Positions 33,209-42,003 of a DNA stretch of 64,000 nucleotides are shown in pieces. The translations under genes and the position numbers were made by a program. Every line of letters starts with the position of its first letter. The first letter of the stretch is position 1. Origin of the DNA: Devosia sp. Root635. Its GTDB lineage: Bacteria; Pseudomonadota; Alphaproteobacteria; Rhizobiales; Devosiaceae. The notes beneath the pieces were generated by a model that saw only the letters and a list, made by a program, of their open reading frames with translations, searched no databases and was not told the origin of the DNA. Location: NCBI RefSeq assembly GCF_001427605.1, contig NZ_LMGZ01000001.1:244281-308280 (forward strand). The letters are read 5' to 3'.

Positions 33209-34248
33209 CCGAACAGCCAGCCGCGCTTGAACTTGTAGAAGATATGCAATCCGATCTGGGTAACCTTGGTCATGCGGGGCGCCCAGGCCGGCCGGACATA
33301 GCTGGCGTGGTAGTGCGTCGCGTCGCCGACCTCGGTCAGGTAGAGCTGGCCGTCGGTAAATCTCTTTGCAATATCCTCGGCTTGCGCCCATGAGCGGCCA
33401 TCGTTGACGGTCTCGGGAATGCCGTCGCAGGCAAACGAGAACTGGCAGGAATTGCGCCGGCTCTGGTTCTGGAACACCACCCCGCAGATGGTGTCGGGAT
33501 AGCGGTAATCCTTGACCCGGTTGAGCACGACCTGGGCCACCGCCACCTGCCCGCGATAGCTTTCACCCCGCGCCTCGAAATAGATCGCGGTGGCCAGGCA
33601 CCACAGTTCCTTGTCCGATACCTGCATCGCCGTGCCACTCGAAAAGCCGCCGGTAACCGGGGCTGTGGCGCGGGCATAAGCCAGTTGCTCGGAGGCCATG
33701 ACCGGCATGGGCGTGCTCATTGCGGGCGCGATGCCGGCAATAGCGTCGAGCGCCGCCGCAGTCGCCGGATCGATGGACGCCACCGACATGCGCGGCCCGA
33801 TCTCGACATCGCCCGTCGGCTCGATGGCCACGTCGGCTATGCGCGACTGCCCCAGGGCCGTCGGATCAGCGGGTCCACCGCGCAGGGCCGCAAGGCGAAT
33901 GCGGACGTCTTCGAAGCTGCGGGAAATGGCAAGCACATCAACCGGCGGCCGCATGCGATCGGTCTTTTCGGCCCGGTTCGGGCCGGTAAAGCTGGCGGTT
34001 TCGAACAGGCGATCGACCGAACCGGTGATAACCGGATCGACGCCGGCATAAGAAATACTGGCGGCGACCAGATCGACATCGGACGGCAGGGCGTCAGCAA
34101 GGTCGGCAGCCGGGCCAAAGGCGCCGTTGGTGAGCCCGGCATAGCCGAGGCCACAAAAAATCCCGACGACCAGAAGCCTGGTGAAGGGATGTCGGCGAAC
34201 CGCTCTGACCGGGCGCGAACGCACCGGCCGGTGGGAAGAAGCCATCAA
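33205..34248 (-). CDS. SleB-like cell wall hydrolase
   Basis: 347 aa. The C-terminal Hydrolase_2 domain (about 215-345) has WCLATAIYFEARGESYRGQV with the catalytic glutamate, QVVLNRVKDYRYPDTICGVV, CQFSFACDG and ATHYHASYVRPAW. An N-terminal membrane segment at about 25-45 anchors it, and a 150-residue low-complexity linker follows. It should cleave peptidoglycan in the periplasm, as do SleB homologues in alphaproteobacteria. Confidence 0.9.
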   Translation of the reverse strand: MMASSHRPVRSRPVRAVRRHPFTRLLVVGIFCGLGYAGLTNGAFGPAADLADALPSDVDLVAASISYAGVDPVITGSVDRLFETASFTGPNRAEKTDRMRPPVDVLAISRSFEDVRIRLAALRGGPADPTALGQSRIADVAIEPTGDVEIGPRMSVASIDPATAAALDAIAGIAPAMSTPMPVMASEQLAYARATAPVTGGFSSGTAMQVSDKELWCLATAIYFEARGESYRGQVAVAQVVLNRVKDYRYPDTICGVVFQNQSRRNSCQFSFACDGIPETVNDGRSWAQAEDIAKRFTDGQLYLTEVGDATHYHASYVRPAWAPRMTKVTQIGLHIFYKFKRGWLFG

Positions 34249-34425
34249 ACGCTACTCAACGCTACGCAACAAAACTACTGATCGGCGAAAGTGACGCTAA
34301 AATGCCGACAATTGTTATGATGTCCGATTAGGGTTAGCGCTGGGTAAACAGGCTTTGAGGCGCAGCAATGGGTTAACCATGGCCAGCGCCCGGCGGGAAT
34401 GTGACTGACAGCTTTGTCGCAGGCG

Positions 34426-34995
34426 TCAGGCGCCGCAGGCACCCCTGATCGGCGCCACCTGATCGGCAAATTCATCGACGCGATAGCGCACCGTGAGCGA
34501 ACGCGAACTGACCGGCGTGACCCGCACTGTGAGGTTTGTCGCGCCAGCCACGCTCTGGATGAAGTCCAGGGAATCCCGGGTATTGTTGAGGAGGATCGCG
34601 GTGTTCTCGGCATTGACCGGCAGAGTGCGGCTGCGCGCCGCCTGCAGGTCGAACTGCCAGGTAATGCCTGCATCGTTGCCCAGCGCCGACATGGTGTTGC
34701 CGGCAAAGGTGAAGGCCACGGTGAGCACGCCCGCCGCGCACGCAACCGTAATCGTCGCGGGTTCGCGGCCATTGGGCCGGGCGGGGATAAGTTGCTCGGA
34801 TTCGAAGACCACCAGCGCGTCGTCGCCCACCGCCGGGGCGGCAAAGGCCGCATCGAAGCAGGCCAGACGGTCAGCGTCGACCGCGATCGCGGTGCATTGG
34901 GAGCCGGCCGGCTGGGCCATGACGGCCGGAGTGGAAACAGTCAGCAGCGGCAGCAGCGCCAGAACCGGCAAAAATCTCACGTCGGTATGCCCCAT
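34426..34995 (-). CDS. Secreted hypothetical protein
   Basis: 189 aa with a signal peptide (VRFLPVLALLPLLTVSTPAVMA). Just after it lies CTAIAVDADRLACFDAAF, a C-x12-C motif found at the N-terminus of several exported proteins of unknown function. The mature part is beta-rich, and a final cysteine (RGACGA) could pair with another. Probably periplasmic. Function unknown. Confidence 0.7.
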   Translation of the reverse strand: MGHTDVRFLPVLALLPLLTVSTPAVMAQPAGSQCTAIAVDADRLACFDAAFAAPAVGDDALVVFESEQLIPARPNGREPATITVACAAGVLTVAFTFAGNTMSALGNDAGITWQFDLQAARSRTLPVNAENTAILLNNTRDSLDFIQSVAGATNLTVRVTPVSSRSLTVRYRVDEFADQVAPIRGACGA

Positions 34996-35057
34996 TCCCT
35001 TTTGTGCCGGCAGCCGCCGGCTGGTCCCCCTTCATATGGGGATCCTTGCCTCGCTAT

Positions 35058-37340
35058 TTAAGCAGAAGCCTGCGCCAGCGTCAGCCGTGCAACCGGGACA
35101 CGATAGGGTGAGCAACTCACATAGTCGACGCCCAAACCGGCAAAGAATTTCAGCGATGCCGGATCGCCGGCATGTTCGCCGCAGATGCCGATCTTGAGCC
35201 CCGGATTGGCCGCCCTGCCCCGCTCGATGGCAATGGCGATCATCTCGCCCACGCCCTTCTCGTCGATGGTGACGAACGGGTCGCGCTCATAGATGCCCTT
35301 GCGCTGGTAGGCCGCAAGGAAGGTCGGCGCGTCGTCGCGGGAAATGCCAAAAGTGGTCTGGGTCAGGTCATTGGTGCCAAAGGAGAAAAAGTCCACCATC
35401 TGGGCAATATCCCCGGCGCGCAGGCAGGCGCGCGGCAATTCGATCATGGTGCCGAAGGAGAATTTGGCGCGGTCCGTGCGCAACAGGCCCGAATTGGCGG
35501 CGATGGCGTTGAACCGATCGCGCACCCAGGCGACCTCGCTGGCGGTCGATACGAAGGGCACCATGATCTCCACGGCCACCGGCTCGGTCTGGGTCTCGCT
35601 GGCGGCCCGGACACCGGCCATCAGCGCCTGCATCTGCATCTGCAGCATTTCCGGGTAGGTGATGGCCAGCCGCACGCCGCGATGGCCGAGCATCGGGTTG
35701 ATCTCGGCTATCCGGTCCAGATTTATCCGCAATGCCCGCACGGCAAGACCCAGCGACGCTGCGGTTTCCTCGATTTCCTCGTCATTTCGCGGCAGGAATT
35801 CGTGCAACGGCGGATCGAACAGACGCACGGTCACCGGCAGGCCGTGCATGGTCGAGAACAAAGCCGAATAGTCGCCCGTCTGGTAGTCGACCAGCCCGTT
35901 GATGGCCCGGCTGCGATCGTCTTCGTCCTCGCTGAGGATGACGCGGCGCAGGGCCACCATGCGCTCGGGCGAAAAGAACATATGCTCGGACCGCGCCAGG
36001 CCAATGCCCTCGGCGCCGAAGCTCAGCGCCGTCATCGCCGATTCGACCGTCTCGGCATTGGTGCGCACCGAGATTTTGCGGCTGGCATCGGACCAGCCGA
36101 GCAGCGTGCCGATGGCGCCGCCGATATGGGGCTGGGCCAGCGGCAACTGGCCGGCATAGACCTGCCCGTCGCTGCCATCGATGGTCAGCCGGTCGCCGCT
36201 GCGGAATTCACGGTCGCCGATGCGACAGATCATTTCGTTGGTATCGACAGACAGCGTCCGCACGCCGGCAACGCAGGGCTTGCCGGTGATACGGGCAATC
36301 ACCCCGGCATGGCTGGTCATGCCGCCACGCGCCGTCAGGATGCCGGTTGCCGCCTTCATACCCTCGATATCGGCGGGGCCGGTCTCGTTGACCACCAGGA
36401 TGCAGTGCTTGCCGCGCGCCCGCAGTCGCGCTGCATCTTCGGGGTTGAAGACGATGGCGCCGCTCGCCGCCCCCGGCGAGACGCCGAGCCCGGTGGCGAT
36501 GGGCGCAGCGCCCTCGGTGGATTTGAGCCGCGGATGCAGCAATTGGGTCAGCCGGGTCGGATCGACGCGGGTTACAGCATTCTGCGCCGACCAGACCTTG
36601 CGGTTGACCCGGTCGACCGCCGCTTCCAGCTCGGCTGCCGCGGTCACCTGCACCGGCCGTGCCGAAAGAAACTGCACCTGCCCGCGCCTGATGGCGACCA
36701 GGCAGTTCATGTGCCGGCCGGCCTTGGCGTCGAGCAGGTCGACCAGCGCCGCGATGGAATCGGACATGCGCGGCAGTGGCGCGCCATTGACCGGTGCCGG
36801 CCCCATCGCCCCGGTTACCGCGTTGCGGGTCAGGAATTGCTCGATCTCGCCATCGGCGGCCGCCTGCACCAGCACGATCTGGCGGCCGCGATCCTCATCG
36901 GAGCGGCCGGTCCAGCCCTGGCCGAAGCCGTAGCTGTCGAACGCTGCCTTGATGGCCTTGGCCAGCGGGCGCGCCGGATCGACCGAATCTTCGGGATTGG
37001 CCGGCGCGGCAATGCCCATCTTGGCCGGCATCAACCCGCCATTATGCGCCGCTGCCGAGGTGCGCACGACCAGCGTCGGCGGCTTGGCATCCTTGCCCAC
37101 CAGCTTGAACAGGCAGGCCACCCAATGGGTGCGCAGCTTGGTTTCGCGGCGGGAGCGCTCGCCTTGCAGCGCCTCCCAGGCCGCACGGGTGAGCGCGATG
37201 GTGGGCACGGTGGGAAAGCCGGCTTCGCCGACGCGGAAAATCCAACGCGCCTTGCCGCTCAGGAGCTTGAGCTGGCTGGCGGATAGATTCGCTTTCCCCA
37301 TGGCGGGGGCAATCGCGAACATTTCCTGCGCCAAGCTCAC
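35058..37340 (-). CDS. Pyruvate,phosphate dikinase-like protein with an eroded nucleotide-binding domain
   Basis: 760 aa, against about 880 in PPDK. The phosphohistidine domain (TARGGMTSHAGVIARITGKP) and the PEP/pyruvate barrel (FGTMIELPRACLRAGDIAQM, FFSFGTNDLTQTTFGISRDD, CGEHAGDPASLKFF, GVDYVSCSPYRVPVARL) look intact. The N-terminal ATP-grasp half is short and divergent: the usual KGANLAEM loop and RSGAR-type segment are replaced (VVRTSAAAHNGGLMPAKMG). It may have lost ATP use and act as a PEP-dependent phosphocarrier or regulator. It is not a fragment, since the frame is open throughout. ispH is divergent from it. Confidence 0.8.
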   Translation of the reverse strand: MSLAQEMFAIAPAMGKANLSASQLKLLSGKARWIFRVGEAGFPTVPTIALTRAAWEALQGERSRRETKLRTHWVACLFKLVGKDAKPPTLVVRTSAAAHNGGLMPAKMGIAAPANPEDSVDPARPLAKAIKAAFDSYGFGQGWTGRSDEDRGRQIVLVQAAADGEIEQFLTRNAVTGAMGPAPVNGAPLPRMSDSIAALVDLLDAKAGRHMNCLVAIRRGQVQFLSARPVQVTAAAELEAAVDRVNRKVWSAQNAVTRVDPTRLTQLLHPRLKSTEGAAPIATGLGVSPGAASGAIVFNPEDAARLRARGKHCILVVNETGPADIEGMKAATGILTARGGMTSHAGVIARITGKPCVAGVRTLSVDTNEMICRIGDREFRSGDRLTIDGSDGQVYAGQLPLAQPHIGGAIGTLLGWSDASRKISVRTNAETVESAMTALSFGAEGIGLARSEHMFFSPERMVALRRVILSEDEDDRSRAINGLVDYQTGDYSALFSTMHGLPVTVRLFDPPLHEFLPRNDEEIEETAASLGLAVRALRINLDRIAEINPMLGHRGVRLAITYPEMLQMQMQALMAGVRAASETQTEPVAVEIMVPFVSTASEVAWVRDRFNAIAANSGLLRTDRAKFSFGTMIELPRACLRAGDIAQMVDFFSFGTNDLTQTTFGISRDDAPTFLAAYQRKGIYERDPFVTIDEKGVGEMIAIAIERGRAANPGLKIGICGEHAGDPASLKFFAGLGVDYVSCSPYRVPVARLTLAQASA

Positions 37341-37439
37341 CGTTAAGTCCTTGCCATATTTGAAGACGCATATTGCCTATGAGCCGGTGCGACCGCAACA
37401 AGACTTGACTTGCTGAGGCGCTGAAAGCATCTGACTGAT

Positions 37440-38411
37440 ATGGAAAAGCGGCCACAACTAGACATTCTGCTCTGTGCCCCGCGCGGTTTTTGCGCCGGCG
37501 TCGACCGAGCCATCCAGATTGTCGAGCTCGCCCTCGAGAAATACGGCGCGCCGGTCTACGTGCGCCATGCCATCGTGCACAACAAATACGTGGTCGATGG
37601 CTTGCGCGGCAAGGGCGCGGTGTTTGTCGAGGAGCTGAGCGAAATTCCAGAGACCGATGCACCGGTGGTGTTTTCGGCCCATGGCGTGCCCAAGTCGGTG
37701 CCGGCCGACGCCCGTAGCCGCAACATGTTCTTCCTCGATGCCACCTGCCCGCTGGTCAGCAAGGTGCATGTCGAGGCACAGCGCCATTTTGCCGAAGGCC
37801 ACGAAATCGTGCTGATCGGCCACAAGGGGCATCCCGAGGTGGTCGGCACGATGGGCCAGTTGCCGCCTGGGGCCATCACCCTGGTCGAAACGGTGGCCGA
37901 CGCGATGGTGTTCGAGCCGAAGGATCCGGAAACCCTGGCTTTCGTCACCCAGACCACGCTTTCAGTGGACGACACGCGCGAAATCGTGACGGCGCTGCGG
38001 CAGCGCTTCCCCGCCATCAATGGCCCGCACAAGGAAGATATCTGCTACGCCACCACCAACCGGCAGGAGGCCATCAAGGCCGTGGCGCCGGAAGTGGATG
38101 CGATGATCGTGGTGGGCTCGCCCAATTCCTCCAATTCGCTGCGGCTGGTCGAAGTCGCGGAACGCGCCGGCTGCAAGAATGCCATGCTGGTGGATCGCGC
38201 CGCCGAGATCGACTGGTCGCGCTTCGAGGGTATCAGGAGCCTCGGCGTTTCGGCCGGCGCATCGGCCCCCGAAAAGCTGGTGGACGAGGTGATCGACGCC
38301 TTTGCCCAGCGCTACGACATCAAGGTCGAGGCGCGCGTCACGGCCAAGGAAAATATCGCCTTCAACATTCCGCGCGAACTCCGCACCATCGAAGCCGCCG
38401 TCGCCAGATGA
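37440..38411 (+). CDS. ispH: 4-hydroxy-3-methylbut-2-enyl diphosphate reductase
   Basis: 323 aa [4Fe-4S] enzyme giving IPP and DMAPP in the last MEP-pathway step. Cluster cysteines are in [28 protein letters not shown] and AGCKNAMLV, and conserved [13 protein letters not shown] and TTNRQEA are present. It overlaps the GNAT gene by 4 nt. The isoprenoid genes ispE and a polyprenyl synthase lie 12 kb away. Confidence 0.97.
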   Translation: MEKRPQLDILLCAPRGFCAGVDRAIQIVELALEKYGAPVYVRHAIVHNKYVVDGLRGKGAVFVEELSEIPETDAPVVFSAHGVPKSVPADARSRNMFFLDATCPLVSKVHVEAQRHFAEGHEIVLIGHKGHPEVVGTMGQLPPGAITLVETVADAMVFEPKDPETLAFVTQTTLSVDDTREIVTALRQRFPAINGPHKEDICYATTNRQEAIKAVAPEVDAMIVVGSPNSSNSLRLVEVAERAGCKNAMLVDRAAEIDWSRFEGIRSLGVSAGASAPEKLVDEVIDAFAQRYDIKVEARVTAKENIAFNIPRELRTIEAAVAR

Positions 38412-38938
38412 GCGAACTCGACCTGCTCGAAACCGAGCGCCTGGTGCTGTCCGGCTGGCGCATGGACCAGGTGGACGACTTGGTGCGCCTGCATGGCACC
38501 GAAGCCATTGCGCGCTATCTGAGCGTGGACGGCAAGCCCTGGACCCGCGAACAGGCAGAAACGGCGCTGGCGGGCTGGATCGCGCTGTTCGAGAGCCGCA
38601 AGCTGGGCAAGCTGCGGCTCACCCGCAAGTCCGACGGCGCCTTTATCGGCCGCGCCGGCTACGGCATTTATCCCCCTACCGGCGAACCCGAGTTAGGCTA
38701 TGCGCTCTTTGGCGAGCATCATGGGCAGGGTTATGCGAGCGAGGCGGCGAGGGCATTGCGCGACTGGATCTTCCGGGATACCGACGCCACCCATTTCATC
38801 GGCTTTGCCGATACCCGCAACGCTCCCTCGCTCGCCATCCTCCGCAAGATCGGCATGGTCCCGACGCGGGTCGAAAGGGAGCCTGGCGGCCTCCTCTGCC
38901 AATTCCACATCTACGAACGCCCGGCCGGTCATGACTGA
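38408..38938 (+). CDS. GNAT family N-acetyltransferase
   Basis: 176 aa, RimJ/RimL-like. It begins [20 protein letters not shown]; the acetyl-CoA-binding segment is [23 protein letters not shown], and [18 protein letters not shown] is the family's second helix. Substrate unknown. It is coupled to ispH (4-nt overlap) and to rnhA (8-nt overlap). Confidence 0.92.
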   Translation: MSELDLLETERLVLSGWRMDQVDDLVRLHGTEAIARYLSVDGKPWTREQAETALAGWIALFESRKLGKLRLTRKSDGAFIGRAGYGIYPPTGEPELGYALFGEHHGQGYASEAARALRDWIFRDTDATHFIGFADTRNAPSLAILRKIGMVPTRVEREPGGLLCQFHIYERPAGHD

Positions 38939-39404
38939 TACCGTCATCATCCATACCGACGGCGCCTGTTCGGGCAATCCCGGCCCCGGCGGCTGGGGCG
39001 CCATTCTCGAATATGGCGGCCACACAAAAGAGCTTAAGGGCGGCGAGGCGCTGACCACCAACAACAAGATGGAACTGACCGCCGCCATCGAGGCGCTCAA
39101 CGCGCTGAAGCGCCCCTGCACGGTCGAGCTTCATACCGACAGCCAATATGTGAAGAATGGCGTGCAGAAGTGGATGCACGGCTGGAAGCGCAATGGCTGG
39201 AAAACCGCCGACAAGAAGCCGGTGAAGAATCTCGAACTCTGGCAGGCGCTGGACGAAGCCACCAAGCGCCATACGATCGAATGGAAATGGGTCAAGGGCC
39301 ATGCCGGCCACGAACTCAACGAGCGCGCCGATCAACTTGCCAATGAAGGCATGGCGCCGTTCAAGCCCAAACGGCGCGAAGAGAGGCTGATGCCGCCGGT
39401 TTAA
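38931..39404 (+). CDS. rnhA: Ribonuclease HI
   Basis: 157 aa. It cleaves the RNA strand of RNA-DNA hybrids. The catalytic acids are D in [19 protein letters not shown] in [14 protein letters not shown] in LHTDSQYV and D in [15 protein letters not shown] 38931 overlaps the GNAT gene by 8 nt. Third gene of the ispH operon. Confidence 0.97.
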   Translation: MTDTVIIHTDGACSGNPGPGGWGAILEYGGHTKELKGGEALTTNNKMELTAAIEALNALKRPCTVELHTDSQYVKNGVQKWMHGWKRNGWKTADKKPVKNLELWQALDEATKRHTIEWKWVKGHAGHELNERADQLANEGMAPFKPKRREERLMPPV

Positions 39405-39420
39405 GGCGCCCTCGCCAGTA

Positions 39421-39452
39421 GGTTATAACTTTTTCGCGAAAAAGGTATAACC
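39421..39452. promoter_or_regulatory. 32-bp near-perfect palindrome, operator candidate 1
   Basis: GGTTATAACTTTTTCG and CGAAAAAGGTATAACC form a 32-bp palindrome with one mismatched pair. The centre is TTCGCGAA. It lies 66 bp upstream of the nucleotidyltransferase-fold gene and shortly after rnhA. Its near twin is at 39479. Confidence 0.8.
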
Positions 39453-39457
39453 GACAC

Positions 39458-39487
39458 TTGCTGACTGCGTAAGCATCCCGTTATAAT
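39458..39487 (+). promoter_or_regulatory. Predicted promoter of the GSU2403-type gene
   Basis: -35 TTGCTG (39458-39463), an 18-bp spacer and a consensus -10 TATAAT (39482-39487). The -10 lies inside the second palindrome, and the -35 lies between the two palindromes. A bound repressor would block RNA polymerase. Confidence 0.7.
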
Positions 39488-39510
39488 CTTTTCGCGAAAA
39501 AGTTATAACG
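39479..39510. promoter_or_regulatory. 32-bp near-perfect palindrome, operator candidate 2
   Basis: CGTTATAATCTTTTCG and CGAAAAAGTTATAACG, the same motif as at 39421 with two mismatched pairs. It covers the -10 and the predicted start and ends 8 bp before the ATG. Centre-to-centre distance from copy 1 is 58 bp. Confidence 0.8.
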
Positions 39511-39518
39511 AGGATGCG

Positions 39519-40607
39519 ATGAAGGAAATCGACCTGATCTATCGCACAATGTTCGCCGAGCTCGATCAGCGAACACTGGACGGCAGCTTTGAAGCCGCCT
39601 TCCCGGTCAGCGGCAACTTCGTAAAGGCCAGGGTCAAGGAACGGGACTATTGGTACTTCAATGATCCCAAGGCCACTCCCGTCCGCCGCTATGTAGGCCC
39701 GGTGGACGATAGCGAGATCAGCAAGCGGGTCGAGGAATTCCGCACGATAAAGAATGACCTGAAGTCCCGCCGCAAACTGGTGGCGACGCTGACTCGCGAG
39801 GCAGGGCTGCCGGCTCCCGAGCGCATGACCGGCGACGTCGTGGAAATGCTGGAGCGCGCGGGTCTATTCCGCCTGCGCGGGGTATTGATCGGAACGGTCG
39901 CATTCCAGACCTATTCGGCCTATCTCGGCGTGCGGTTGCCGGGTGCCTTGATGCAGACCGGTGACGCGGACTTCGCTCAGTTTCACTCGATCTCCGCGGC
40001 CGTGGAGGATTCCCTCCCCCCGGTTGCCGATCTGCTCAAAACGCTCGACCCCAGCTTCCGTCCCGTTCCGCATCGATCTGGCGGACTCCAGAGTACGCAA
40101 TACGCCAATGCAACCGGCTACAAGGTCGAATTCCTCACCCCCAATCGCGGCAGCGACGACAATGCGGACAAGCCGGCGGCAATGCCCGCGCTGGGGGGAG
40201 CCTCGGCCGAGCCGTTACGCTATCTGGATTTCCTGATTTTCGAGCCTGTGCGCACCACCATGCTGCATCGCAGCGGTGTATCGGTTCGCGTTCCCAGCCC
40301 GCAACGGTTTGCCGTCCACAAATTCATCGTGGCGAGCGCCCGACTGTCCGACGCCAACGGCCAGGCGAAACGCGACAAAGACTTGCAGCAAGCCAAATTG
40401 CTGTTCGAAGCCATGGCCTTGACCAGAAGGCAGGACGATCTCGCCGAGGCGTTCTCCGAGGCATGGCGGCGTGGCGCGCAATGGCGAGCTGCAATTGGGC
40501 GCGGCATAAGTTTCCTGTCCTCAGCCGACAGGACCGATGTGCTTGACGTGCTGAATGCCGGCCTCGCCGACCTGGGGGAGACTCTTACCGACCTGCCCAA
40601 GCCCTAA
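39519..40607 (+). CDS. GSU2403 family nucleotidyltransferase-fold protein
   Basis: 362 aa. An N-terminal helical and beta region (MKEIDLIYRTMFAELDQRTL, DYWYFNDPKATPVRRYVGP) is followed at about 115-250 by a nucleotidyltransferase-like core (LFRLRGVLIGTVAFQTYSAYLG, QTGDADFAQF with the putative DAD/DxD acids, GYKVEFLTPNRG). The pattern matches GSU2403-type proteins, distant relatives of AbiEii/MNT nucleotidyltransferases; biochemical function is not established. The two 32-bp palindromes directly upstream suggest tight repression, perhaps self-regulation, since no regulator gene is adjacent. The AT-rich promoter region contrasts with its neighbours and suggests acquisition. Confidence 0.75.
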   Translation: MKEIDLIYRTMFAELDQRTLDGSFEAAFPVSGNFVKARVKERDYWYFNDPKATPVRRYVGPVDDSEISKRVEEFRTIKNDLKSRRKLVATLTREAGLPAPERMTGDVVEMLERAGLFRLRGVLIGTVAFQTYSAYLGVRLPGALMQTGDADFAQFHSISAAVEDSLPPVADLLKTLDPSFRPVPHRSGGLQSTQYANATGYKVEFLTPNRGSDDNADKPAAMPALGGASAEPLRYLDFLIFEPVRTTMLHRSGVSVRVPSPQRFAVHKFIVASARLSDANGQAKRDKDLQQAKLLFEAMALTRRQDDLAEAFSEAWRRGAQWRAAIGRGISFLSSADRTDVLDVLNAGLADLGETLTDLPKP

Positions 40608-41596
40608 GCGGCTGGATCACGCCGCTTAGGCAGCAGCCCCTTGATCGCCTTCAGCGCCGGCGCGATGACATAACCCGCGATCGGGATCATCACGGCGCCC
40701 AGAGCCAGGCCGAAGATGAAGTCTACAGCCGCCGTGGCAAACCATCCGGCGACACCAGCAATGGCCGGCAGGGCGTGCTCGGCCCAGTGGGCCGCAATTT
40801 CGACGACCTGTTCGGGCCATCCAAAACCGAATTCATGCAGCCCGTGCACGATGATGCTGCCGCCGACCCAGGTCATGGCGGCGGTGCCGACAACGCTGAG
40901 GATCTGCATGAAGACCGGCATGAAGACCACCAGGCCACGACCGAAGGCACGACCGGCGCCAGTGTGCGCGTTGCGAGCCGTCCAGACGCCGAAGTCGTCG
41001 CCCTTGACGATCAACGCCACCGCGCCATAGACGGCGATGGTGATGCCGACGCCGGCCAGGGCCAGGATGGCCGCTCGGGTCCAGAAGTCGGGAACTTCGA
41101 TGGCCGCCAGGATGATGGTCATGATCTCGGCGGAGAGAATGAAATCGGTCTGGATGGCGCCCGCCACCTTCTGGTCCTCAAGCGATTGCGGCGCGATAGC
41201 GACCGGCTCGAGGCCCGCTTCATGGACCTCGGCGTCATGCGGTGCCAGAGCGTGGAACACCTTTTCGGCGCCCTCGTAGCAAAGATAGGCGCCGCCGATC
41301 ATCAGCAGCGGGGTGATCAGCCAGGGCGCGAAAAGACTGAGCAGCAGCGCCGCCGGGAGCAGGAACAGCAGCTTGTTCCTGATCGATCCCCAGGCGATCT
41401 TGCCGACAATCGGCAATTCGCGATCAGCGGTGAAACCCTGCACATAGTTGGGCGTGACCGCAGCGTCGTCGATCACGGCGCCGGCCGCCTTGACGCCGGC
41501 CTTGGCCGCCTGCCCGGCCACATCGTCCAGCGAGGCCGCCGCAACCTTCACCAGGCCCGCGACATCATCGAGCAGGGCCAGCAATCCAACACTCAT
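40604..41596 (-). CDS. DUF808 family membrane protein (YedI-like)
   Basis: 330 aa. N-terminus SVGLLALLDDVAGLVKVAAA and SLDDVAGQAAKAGVKAAGAV, then AVTPNYVQGFTADRELPIV, are diagnostic of DUF808. About six membrane segments follow (LLFLLPAALLLSLFAPWLI and others). Function unknown. ATG 41596 fits the family start; the frame extends upstream without conserved sequence. It converges with the GSU2403-type gene and overlaps it by 4 bp. Confidence 0.9.
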   Translation of the reverse strand: MSVGLLALLDDVAGLVKVAAASLDDVAGQAAKAGVKAAGAVIDDAAVTPNYVQGFTADRELPIVGKIAWGSIRNKLLFLLPAALLLSLFAPWLITPLLMIGGAYLCYEGAEKVFHALAPHDAEVHEAGLEPVAIAPQSLEDQKVAGAIQTDFILSAEIMTIILAAIEVPDFWTRAAILALAGVGITIAVYGAVALIVKGDDFGVWTARNAHTGAGRAFGRGLVVFMPVFMQILSVVGTAAMTWVGGSIIVHGLHEFGFGWPEQVVEIAAHWAEHALPAIAGVAGWFATAAVDFIFGLALGAVMIPIAGYVIAPALKAIKGLLPKRRDPAA

Positions 41597-41658
41597 GGAA
41601 TTATCCTTCGATAGCGCCGGATTGATTTGGCATTGGCGCGGGCGCAGCGCAACATCTG

Positions 41659-42003
41659 GTGATGATCCGCCCATTTGCAATCACCTTGGTCGCTCTTGGT
41701 TTGACAACTGCACCGGCTCTGGCTCAGTTTCCGCCGCCGGGCGTATATCAATGCGTCGACATGAACGGCGCGGCCTTCGGCACGCTAACCCTGCTGGTGG
41801 CCGGCGACTACGATTTCGCCTCGAGCGCTACCCTGGGCGGCAGCGGCCAGGTGGCCTCGTCGGGCAACAGCGTCAACGCACTCACCGGCCCGCTGGCCGA
41901 TATCGGCCTCACCGGCAGCTTCATCACGGATGAACGGGGCGAGGCCTCGTTCATGTTCACCACGGCATTGGGCAGCGTACTCTGCGCGCTGCCCGCAGGT
42001 TAG
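41659..42003 (+). CDS. Small secreted hypothetical protein
   Basis: 114 aa with a signal peptide ([21 protein letters not shown]). The mature part is beta-like with two cysteines (VYQCVDMNG and SVLCALPAG) that could form a disulphide. No family recognised. The stop overlaps the end of the convergent glyS gene by 4 bp. Confidence 0.6.
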   Translation: MMIRPFAITLVALGLTTAPALAQFPPPGVYQCVDMNGAAFGTLTLLVAGDYDFASSATLGGSGQVASSGNSVNALTGPLADIGLTGSFITDERGEASFMFTTALGSVLCALPAG

